A DNA stretch of 64,000 nucleotides from Rhyzopertha dominica (lineage: Eukaryota; Arthropoda; Insecta; Coleoptera; Bostrichidae): contig QCXZ01000064.1 of assembly GCA_025024175.1 (NCBI GenBank), positions 25,912,286 to 25,976,285 of the forward strand, read 5' to 3'. Every line of letters begins with the position of its first letter. Positions within the stretch are counted from its first letter, which is position 1. Below, piece by piece: positions 23,401 through 35,400 of this stretch. The notes under the pieces were generated by a model that saw nothing but the letters and a program-made list of their open reading frames with translations, was not told the origin of the DNA and did not search any database. Position numbers and translations under genes: made by a program.

Positions 23401-26400
23401 TTTTGTCCAAAAAAAAATGTTTAGAGAGAAAAAATGCTCAAAATCTGATTACTGATCGTATAGTATATGTGGAAGTATTGATTCAATTTGCAGCGGTATT
23501 TAGCAAATGTCTCAGAAGAGAATATCGTCCCAGCAAAAGAAATAAAAAATAACATTCAATATAGTCAACTCGATGTATAGGCAAAACTACACAAGGACCT
23601 GTAGTATTCAGGCATATTTTAATAGACATAGCATCATCTTCAACAGCACAACCGTGAAACGCAACTATATAAGTTTGAGATCTTCGCAAACCCACAAATG
23701 TCTGTCTACAACCCTTGCTTAAGTATACATTGGCAGGGCTAACTAATCGATTTTCAAAATTAGTAATAGTATCTGATTTTTAATTGTGACGCTATCCCAT
23801 TTAAATTTAAAGTTAATTTATGCAAAAGATTCTTTAACATCCAAAAATCATTTGAGCCACATCGTGCTATTGTTTTACACGGCTTTGATTGCTATTGTGT
23901 TAGCGATAATTCACTTGCATCAAGTAAATAATGCGTTCCCCCAACAAAGAGTAAAATGCGAGCTATAACATTGTAAGCGGAGTTAGCAAGTCGGTTTCAC
24001 GTACCTACCACTCATTGTGCCCCTAATAAAAGATAAATTGGTTCCAATTAACTCGTAACAATAAAAACGAGCTCGCTGTTAAATTAAAAGGTCTCCTGCG
24101 TGAGTGAATTACCGGAGTTTACCCAGTTCGAGGGTGATTTTCTGGAGCTACCTCGCGCAATAAAGAGCCAAATGGAAAAATAATACGGGTTTCGCCGGTT
24201 TATGGACCGTTCTGTTTTGATTGTGGTCGTAAGGGCATAAAATATTATTAATATACGTCAGGTTAATGATTAAATATTTGCCTTCAGGGCTGTGTATTTA
24301 TGGCCGACAATGGAATCGATAAAATAATTTATGGTGCAGTGCAAGTTGTTAAAGCTTGTAAACGACATTAATTTCGGGGAGCTTGTTTAATTTTTTGTTT
24401 AGTATCGAATACTCGGTAATTTACTGGTTTATATTACTTTAGCTTTTAATAGATCAAACTGCAAAATGTTATACAAGCCTGCATACCCTGACTAGAATGG
24501 CATGATAAATTTTGTATCATATAACCCGTCAGAATTAATCTTTAATACCAGCATCGCGTTTTATTTCTACGTTCGCCTAGAAGACTTACGTCAGGTTTTT
24601 CACTCCAGCCTGTCAGAATTTATAATTACTCTATTTGTATAAACATTTTATAAGTATCTACATATTCCTTTCAGTATATTGGGACGTATTACAGAAAATA
24701 CAGATATTTTTATAAATGTATTGCAAGATACAATACGTCAGTTAGAATATCAAACTCGCTTGTTTGTAAGTAAAATATGTTCATGCTCAAGGCAAGACAA
24801 ACTCAAAATCAAATAATTCTATTGAGTTCATTGGTAAGCATCAGCATAATACTTTCGCTTACTGAGAGGTCTTCTTCAGCGCAGATAAAGTCCATGAACA
24901 AGCCTCAAACTTACACGTTAAAAATAAAACCAAGTCGTTTACTATAAGGGATGTGAAGTTGTCAATTGTTAAACACTTGTAATCAGTTATATCGAAATAA
25001 TATCAGCAAGTGCAGTCTTGAATTGAACGTAGACCTATGACTGCCAACTAATGCAAATTCCTCATATAGTACATAATGGGTACAATAATATAAATATCTA
25101 AACAACTGAGACTCCAGACAAAGAAATGTTAGGTACTTGCTTTTCGCAATAATAATAAGTCCTAAAACTCAGCTTCAACAGCTCACGGCGGCATCTAAAG
25201 AGTGCTACAAATTCTGTCCTGCCATGAAAATGGGCAGACTAAATAACTTTATATCTTGTGACCGATGCATGAAAGTGATTGAGATCATTCTGCATCTTAA
25301 AACAATCACCCAATGATTTTACATCAATACACATAATGTAAATGAAATTATATACAGTACATGTATAAAACAGTATAGGAAATGATAACCTATCATTACA
25401 TTAACATTAACCTATTATTACAGCATATTGAGACTTGTCTAAAAACAATGAGCTTGAAGAAAAAGGGTATGAATAGATACTAATTGTGTAGTTTGCACAT
25501 CAAGATGTGATTATGAACGCATCAAATGCCTTTGCGATGTAAGATCAGATAACATCAGTCTGTAAACTGCTTTTTGGTAAATGTAATATTACGATCGTAT
25601 CTGGGCGTACTTGTATAAATCACCGGCACTAGGTTTACCTTTTACAAATCCATATTGATCTTTATTAATAAATATAAGCATCTGACTGTGCAGATATTTG
25701 GCAATGATGTGTTCCAAAGCTTACGGCTCTGTAGTTCATAAACATTTTTCTTTCACCAGGCTTGTAAAACGGGAGAACTTACTTGTTTTTCCTAAATATT
25801 AGAAATAATACCACATGTTTAACTTTGGTATTCGTTCCCATATAACTACTCTTATTTAAAACAAGTATAAAAAGCCTATATGCTAATTCTATATTTTCTG
25901 CTGGTTTTTGCGATTGCCAAACTTTCTCCCTCTGCATTTTTGATGTATTCATAAGGGTTCAAAACTGTTTGTTTAAGTTCAGGTGGTAAATGATTATGAT
26001 TCCATTTAATGAGATTTGACTCTACGCATACATCATTTTCAACATTATTGTCAAAAACATCTTATGCCTTTCGACTTCTTCAACAACTTCTACGTTGAAA
26101 TCTTAGTCTTTTGCGGTTAGACCGCGGCTGATTTCGGAGCAAGGTCGATGTTTCGCCCGCACTTGTAAGGGACTCCATCAAGACAAGAATAAGGATTATG
26201 GAATATAATGCAAACCTGACGCGAGAAACGTGTCCGAACTGTACCAAATCCCAAGGAAAAAAGAGAATGTAAACAATAGATATCGTTGTACCTGGCGCTA
26301 TGAGGGGGATGGGGATGCTTGGATAGCATAGGTGGGAGATTGTGAAGGTGGGGACAGCCATCAGGTGATTGGGTACCAAATGGTGGAGAAATGAAAACCG

Positions 26401-29400
26401 TCTGCGCGTTTTAGATTATTGAGATATTTGGAAATTTCTATGGCTTCTTGAAGTTCATAAATAATAAATTCCATCTAGGCCCGCGAAGATGGTTTTTATC
26501 CCTCCATCTCCATCATTTAGTACCCAATCACCTGACGGCTATCCCCACCTTTACAATCTCGCACCTATACCCTTCAAACATCCCACTCCCGTCGTAGCGC
26601 CAGGTACAACAATATCTATTGTTTACATTCTCTTTCTTCCTTGAGATTTGGTTGAATTCGGACGTGTTTTTCGCTTTAGGTTTACACCATATTCCATACT
26701 CCTTATTTCTGTCCTGATGATGCCCCTTACAAGTGCGGGCGAAACGTCGACCTTATTCCGAAATCAGAACCCCAAAAGACTAAGATTTCTATTTTAAAAC
26801 ATACCTTACGTAACGCACATCAAATTTATAGTCTTGTAAGAAACTTTTTTATTGAGAAAATGTACAACCAATAACAAGCAACAAACGAAAAACACGGGAA
26901 ACTATAAAAACACTCGTTGGTTGACACACAAGGTACATATTTTAGAGAAAGTTTGCCAGTGCATTTCCAGAAATTAAAGCTCTGTATACATACTCTTTTG
27001 GATCATAATTAAAAGTAGGTTGCAACTAAATCTGTTCAAAAAGATAATTTGTATTCATGTTAAAATTGAATACGGCCCATCCTCACAGATATCGTTCAAA
27101 TATATTCTAAACAGCTGGCGTCATTACTTTTATGGGGTTTTACGGTCGGAACGTAATAAAATGCTTAAACAGTCAAAACTATATTCGCAGAATATTTCTG
27201 GTCGGTCTTTATTATTTTAGCGCCGTTCATTCTAAGCAGTTATTACTTAATCCCTCGTCAAACATCTGTGGGATATTGCTTTATTGACCATGCTTGGAAA
27301 GGTGTTTAGTATATTAAAGAATGCTAAATGTATGCGCAATATATATCTAACCTTGCCCCAACTAATACACTTTCAAAAAGCCCTTGCATTATGAGTATTT
27401 TGCTATCAGTTCGTTTATACCTAAGTACAAGCAGCACATATAGCAGCACTATATTTGGAAGCAATCTTTCTATGCTTGTCCTCGAGAAAGACGCCTGCCT
27501 ACGTCATGGGATTAATTCATTTCGAAATCTACGTGGGCTGGCAGCGATCGTGACGTATAGTCAACAAAATCCAGATTTGTACAGAAGTCGCTTTTCGAGG
27601 ACTAAGCGTGGGCATTTTATTTTGTTCGGATTATTGCGAAAACTCTCCGGGTAGGCGTCGACCCGGGGCAGATGAACTGCGAACGGTAAAAGTCTGTACC
27701 TCGCTGGGAATTTTATTACCTACTGGTGTTATTGCATGAGAGATAAAGGCACACGGCTACTTGGCAAATTAGTTATTTAATTAACAATGCAAAAGAGCGC
27801 AGGAAAGTGTTTGCATCACCAAAAGGGAAATTAAAAGCAATCCTTTAATGATGTTGGAATTGCTATTTAAACTTTGCAATCATACAGGTAACTGTATTAG
27901 CTTTCAGATAATCATTGATACTGTTAGAGGTATGAATGTTACACATAGATGAATTAAGAATGAAAATAGGTTGATTAAGCTATTTACACAATATTTGTAT
28001 GTGAAGGCAACACCTAGTGTGCATGACATTTTTATTTAGGTTCCTTATTGTGCGTTTCAAAACAAAAGACGTTCCAGTTCTACTGCATCGCACGCAATTC
28101 TTCATTTAAATGGAACACCCTATACAGGGAGTGTCACAACGATTTTGAAGAAGCGCCCATAGAAGAGTTCAAAAATTTTGCATTATCAACTTCACGAATG
28201 TACTCCTTTTAATGAGAATATAATGGCAGCTCAAAACAACTGCCTGTTTTCGTTGTTTTAAACAGAACAGTCATTTTTTGATTATACGTAAAATTCTAGA
28301 GAGACCTTATATAACGTATGATACACCTAAATTTAAAGTATATACAACATACTGTGGTTTTTTATAATCCTTGACAGCTCCCATTCGGCGTTTCCCACAC
28401 AGCAAGAAAATTCGAATCAAAACAATTGCCACGATAGCATTAATGCCACGGGTCCAAACTATATTTCCATTAACTTATATTCTAAAAAAATTTATGCAGC
28501 TAAAAAAGCTAAAATAAAAATTAATTTTATGTGTTTTTTTGGATTCTACGGAGAATGTTAGTTAATAAACACTATTATACCGTATAAGTGAAAGATTTTT
28601 GATACTTAACGTTTCTTGCAAAAATTATTGAAATTGCATTTTGTGTAACATTGTGCATTGGATTTATTTTAACAGACATTAAAACAATGTGACAGATTTT
28701 TAAAATTTATGCTGCATTATAGCAAGAACATGTGAAATCGTTGCAGAAAGGTGTCCCGACAAGACCAGGTTGTAAAACGGCACGAATACTGCCAAAGAAA
28801 GAAAAACTGTATGGATTTTAGACTATTCCGACCAAAAATAAATAAAGCAAGGAAGCCATAGAAATAAACATTTTCGCGTTTTTTGCTGCTAATGAGAAAG
28901 CTTCAGTGTGCGACGCCAAACTTTATTAAAATCAATCACGGATTTGTGAAAAAAACACAAATAGAAGGAAACCGTATTATAACACCACACATCATCTTGA
29001 AGCTTTTGTAATAATCACTTTCTGTGTGTCCAGAATTAATACATAGCCCGGGATGTTCATTTCCAAGGCGCTTGGTCATTTTGATGTGTTTTGTGCCGTA
29101 AAAAACGACAATTTTGTACAATGAAAACTTCAGCTACGTAAGATATTTAGATAAGCTTTACTTCCAAAAGAACACATACGTCTGGTATCAACAAGATGAT
29201 AACCCCTCTTCCCCCCCCCCCCCCCATCTAACTAAACCAGTTACAGATTGGCTTGAAGCAAGTTTTGGAGATAAATAAATTGCCACTAATGGGCATTTTC
29301 GATGACCAGCATGCTTTTCTGATTTATAAGTTTGTAATTGGGTATTACTTTCCAGCGTTAACATTTCTTGTTGGTTATTACGAGTATTGCATTCGTTAAT

Positions 29401-32400
29401 TACTGTTGTTATATAACTTCAATATTTTTATTAAAGTTGCAGTTTTCTAATTTTTCCTCTTCTTATTATAATATGCAACTTTTAATGAAATCTTTGTCCG
29501 GTTTTGTTTTGTTAGCCTTTGTCTTTACAAATAAACGCGTGGCGCACTTTAAAAGTTATCAATAAATTATTATTTTGTTCTTATTTGCTTTATTTAACTG
29601 TTATTAGTGGTGGCTTCTTTAAGGAATGTCATTTATTGCTAAGATAGTGCTTTTGTTATTATTTAATGTATTATAAGCAAATTAAAAAAAAAGATTTGTC
29701 CGGACACCTTTATGACTGCACATATCTGTAGCGTTTCTTTTAGTACCTAGGTACCTGTTAAATAAAGTGCAAAGTACTGGTGTTGTTATATAAAGAGCAA
29801 TTTCAACAATTTTCACATGAAATGTTAAATATTAAGAAAACTCGCTTGCAGCTAAATAGCTTTTCACATAAACCCTAACTAAAATTGCTTATTTATTGTT
29901 TTGATCATATCTTGATATGTGACTATGAGGTCAAGCTGTAACTGCTGCCTACACAATCTTCAAAATATGAGTTAATGGAAATGTGGCTTGGACTCTTATC
30001 ACTGGTGTTATCGGTTACAATTGTTTCAATTCGAATTTTATTTTTGTGTGACAAACGCACAGAGGGACTTGTTTTGAGATGCCGTTAGTTTCAGTAAAAA
30101 GGGTATATTCTGTATATCATATATATTCTATGAACGCCTCTACGAAATAGTCTAATAGGAACTTCTGCTTAAACACCCTGTATATTATCATGATAGACAA
30201 TTATGGCCTGAATTCATTGTAAATGAGCATATGTGGTATTTGATTGGGTTTTTGCAGGCATAAGATGAAATGAAAAAGTATCAAATCTCGATCAAGGCTA
30301 ATACTTTTTCATTTCATCTTATGCCCAATAAAATATCACATATACCCTGTATATTGTTGGATTTTCAAATTTCTTGCTGAAACTTTCTTAAACATACATG
30401 TTGTCTGAAGTGGGGCGTAGAAAAAGATAGCAATATGCGGTTTTCGTTAGTCATTAGGGCGTGAAAAATTCTATCAAAGCTATTAACAGAAGCATTTTTT
30501 ATACACTAACTTTTTAATTTCGGAAAGTTGCATGTTGCATCTTGATTTTGTTAATAGGTACACATACAGGTATATAGTCCTATCCTTAACCATCTTTGCT
30601 GATTAGCAATTGTAATAATTTTTTTATTACTTATTTTATTGTAGTAGTCGACCGAATAGAGTTGCAAAGATAATATCAGTAACATAGGACGTTATAAAAC
30701 TGACCCATAGAAATTAGTTTCTTGTACGCCTTTAGGTGTCGATAGACGGTAACCGTAAAATCCACATTTACTTATTCGATTTTCGTTAATTTCGGTTCAC
30801 ATTTGGTTTACAATTTTATTAAATTACCGATCAGTAATGTCGATATTAATGTATTTTAAGTAAGCAACAGCTTTTACAAACATTTTACATGAAAACAGCA
30901 TGAATAAACAACGCCTTCTACTTTCAAAATAAACAGTTTAAACAGATGATTTCAGGCACGGGCTTCTAATGGCAGAGATTATAAGCGGTACTGCAAGTTA
31001 AGATACCCCACTTCACCATTATATCAGTCGGGGCTTCGTTTGATGGTTATAAAGCACGCTGTTTGCATGACAACGTTTATCTCGTGTACAAACGAATGCT
31101 TCAGAGCTTCATGCTTTTTCATTCTATCAGGTGCTCTATGTCACCCGCAGCCCGGCATTAAATAGAAAGGAAGCCCTTTGTTTAATCACTCCGCCCTTTT
31201 GTTCTCCGCTCTTTAATTAAATGCTGTTTTAATTTTAATTAGGAACGTAATTCCACAGAGCGAGCATATGTAGGAGATTCGGGATTTCAGGTATGCCTCG
31301 CATGAACGAAACTCGGAGCTTATCAAAGCCCCGAAGCAATTAGTTTTAGATTTAATCTTACAAATGAACGTGTTTGGTAACGAGAATTGCTGTTGAAAGC
31401 ATTCTCTTTTATTGATGGAAATCCCGCGCCGTTTTCGGACGTGTGCCGTGTAGGTTCGGAAACGAATTTTATGCAGCAAGTGCATCCTGCACAAAATTGA
31501 AAGAGGAACGGACATCAAGATGAAATTCCTGTGTATGGATGCATGTGCTCATTCATATAAAAATTCCTATCTAGCTGTAATGTATGCGTCAGGCAACTAC
31601 CCTTGGTGTTGCATATTTCAATGGAGGAAACAGCTAAATTAATGCAGTGTGCCCCTTCAATAAATTATTGTTTTTCCTTTTCAACTAAATTATGCAGATA
31701 TGTTTATGTATCTTGCAGCAATGAGAACTAATGATTTAATTGATAAATTATACGAGGTAAAGGTGATATAAGAGCAAAGTGTCGTACGCCCATAGCTATA
31801 GAACTGTTGGAAAAATAACATATGCTAAATATTTAGTATTAGGAATGCTGGGGTTTAGCACCTGGTTAAACGTTTTATTGCATACGAAAATAGTTTATTA
31901 TAGGGATTTTGACTATGCCAAGGTTAGACATTTACCAATAACGCATTTGCTTGTACTTATTGTTCAAGTAGATCATCCAGTAATAATTATTCTATTTAGA
32001 GAAACATTGTGTACATAATTATTGGGGTACAGCAAGCAAAACAATAATAAACAAACGAGAATCAAGGCAAAAAATTAACGTTGCATTGTTTAAAGTAGTG
32101 CAATAAAGGATTTTGTGTAAGCCACGCAGCAGAAGCCAACTGCTTAATATTGAAAATTGGATGAATGAAAGTGTAATTCTCATAGGGCCTACTACGAAAG
32201 TGCAGAGCTATTATATTTTATACAGTGCGCCCGTGTAAATTCGTTGTTCATATGTTATGGTCTTTCGTACTTCTCATGCTGTTTGAAATATTCTTTTACC
32301 TGTAACCGTGAAAGACATAAAATGCAGTGCAATCATTAATTAAAAAGCTGTATACATCAGAATGGTGTAAAATTGCAATATTATATTTATATGCGCAGTT

Positions 32401-35400
32401 TTGGTGTGTCGGAACGTGATATCTATGATGCGGCAAAGAAACAGATTTAAAGCTAACTTCCGTATGGGTCCTGATGAAATACCGGCCTTCTTGGTGAAAG
32501 ACTTGCATTAGCTGCTTTTGTAGACCCTTACATCACATCTGCAATCTAATTCTGAAAAGTGCAACGTTTCCGGACATGTGGAAATTATCCAAAGTGGTTC
32601 TGGTGTTTAAAACTGGTGACCGAAATAATATAGTTAATTACAGACCAACCTCTATCACCTGCATCTTTGCTAAAATTCTTGAATCCATCATAGCACTTAA
32701 TGATTACTCCCATGTGTCCAGTGAAATATTTATGGACCAACACGACTTTGTTCAGGCTAAATCAACAGCTACAAATCTTTGTGACTTCGTTCAATATATT
32801 ACTTCCACATCCAACGGATGGGAAGTATTGTATCGAGAAAAAAATTTTCAAAATTTATTATTTGCTCATTCGCTTTAAAATGGTCGAAAACGCAAAAAAA
32901 CAAAATTTGAAAAAAAAAATTTCTTGTCTGTGTGTCTGTGGTTTTGTTTGTATACGCGGTAATTTTCGGAAGACTTAATATATGAACTTGAAATTTAGCA
33001 AAGGTATAAATCTCAACTACCCAAAGCGATCTATTCTTTGTGGGGTAAGTACGGGTTCGGGAAGGGGGCAAAACTGGGGGGTAACTACCCTTTTTGCAAA
33101 TTTTTATTTTTTATATTTTTTCGTTTTAGTATGTGATTAGTAGTATAACTGCGAGTATTATTCATTCTTATAAAATTTCGGTGCAGCAAACTGTTTAGAA
33201 GATATTAGCAAAAAAAGCGTCACTTAAAGATAACGGTTTTTCCTAAATATCTCCGAATATACTTAATATATTCAAAAAATGAAAATGCCATCAGATAGTA
33301 AATAATATTTCTCACAAAAAGTTTCTTAGAAAATTTATTCAAAATTTTGACATTTTCGAAATATTTCCAAAAAACCTATTTTGGTCCCTGCTCGTACGAT
33401 TTTTTTAAAATTTTTGTACTATATATAAAATCAAATTTCTGATCAGAAAGCACTCTTGCAATTTTTTGTTAAGTTAATAATTTTCGAGTTATTTGGAAAA
33501 ACCGATTTTAAAATTTATATATTTTTGCTAATATCACGAGGACTTTGTCTTAGAAAAAATGTGTAGAGAGACAAAATGCTCAAAATCCGGTTACTAATCG
33601 TATAGCATAAGAAATAAAAACGTAAATGTCATTTTGACAATTGGATGTGGAAGTATTGATTCAATTTGCAGCGGTTTTTCGAATGGTCTTAATTTGAAGT
33701 GTTAAGTAGATGTGTATACAGGTCTTTCGAAAGCATTTGATGTTGTGCATCACAGACTACTCCTTAGCAAGTTGTCAACTTTCTGAATATGTTGCTGCGA
33801 CTCTTCGAGTCATGCAGTATTGTCTGTCCTTTGTAATGGGTACAACTGTTGTACGTAAATGTATCCTATTGAGCCTAATGGTCTGTTGGAGTTAAATATA
33901 TATTATTATTATTACTATTATATTGTAGGATAACTACCTGTATTTGAAAACAAACGATTAGTAAATTATCGTGGTAATTCAAATTAGTGTTTACAATTAC
34001 AATTAGATACAGCGTAGGTACTACTAATTTTTTATGCGTATCCTGTTAGAAAAACGCCAATGAAGCAGTCCCAATAGCTAGCAGATATTATGTTCGAGAA
34101 ATTTTCTATATAATAAAAGAACCGTAAATGTTGCATTCTAGGAAGAAAAGTAAGCGATAACGTTTTTACAGCTTTATTTGAATTTTTAGATTATATTTGT
34201 CACCAATACTAGGATATGGAGAAGATAGTCCCATGAAAATGATCGCCCCAGGATAATTTAGGATGGTCAAGAACGGTACCTAAGACTTCTTGCGAAGATG
34301 CCATTGTTATAGCAATAGAATGTGTTTTTCCGTTTTTTGACAAACGGTTAATCTAAATGTTATTGCCCTAAACCTTCCATTGACTTTGCTGTGCAATGCT
34401 CGCCGTTTGGAATAATAATTTAAAACGAAAAATTGTATAGTTTGTATTCAAACGCCACGCAACTGATTCGTTTTGCATCACCTGGTAGAGGTAGTTTAAC
34501 ATCCCGAGGGTACATCGTTAAAGTTCTAAAACCTGTTTCTATGCCATACTTTGAGGCAAAAATCCTTTTCCAAATGCACCTCCCTGCCAATAGAATTTGT
34601 ATGTGATAACATTGTCAGAATCAACGCATCAAAAAACTAGTCCCGTTATATGTAACTGTTTTACGTAATACATAGCCTTAGAATCATAAGATCTTACTTA
34701 AATTTAATACCTTGCTTCGTTATGTCAACAATAGTATTATTATATGGCCTCACGGCTCTGAAGGTTGCCAAAGGCCTTCTTATATCACATCATTCCCAAT
34801 ATTCTTATGTAAAGTTCACAATGCAAGTTAAAATATCAATTCTCTTCCATTTCTTTGGTATTTCAGGTCAGTATGTCTACCGTAAGCTCATCCATACACA
34901 GATCGGTACTTAGTACTTACATTCGCCTTCTCATCAAATGCCGACACAAAAACATTTTGCCCTGAATCTCTCGTTTACCGCGCGGATAAATTTCTGAACC
35001 GGACAAACTTCAGAGTGAACTGATGCAGCTTTTACGCATGAGTCTGACCAACAACGGATATAATTGCCTTTAAGCGTCATCTTGATTCCAAATCCAAACT
35101 AACTCTCGCACCGCTGAATTGTAGATTGACTGTATTACTTCCTCATGTGGAAAGTGTCACAGATAGAATTGTGAAAATTCTTAGAAAACAAACCCTCTGT
35201 TATCTAGAGGTATTTAGAGCATCACATCGGTAAAACAGGCAGATCCATTAACAGTACACAAACGATGGATCAAATCAGGTCTCTTCACCCAATCGACGGT
35301 AGCTGAACATTACACCACAAGATCACACAAGACTATACCAACCTTTACAATCTCTTTCTTCAAAGCACTCTCTTTAGGATGTGGTTAAGCTATGACATTC

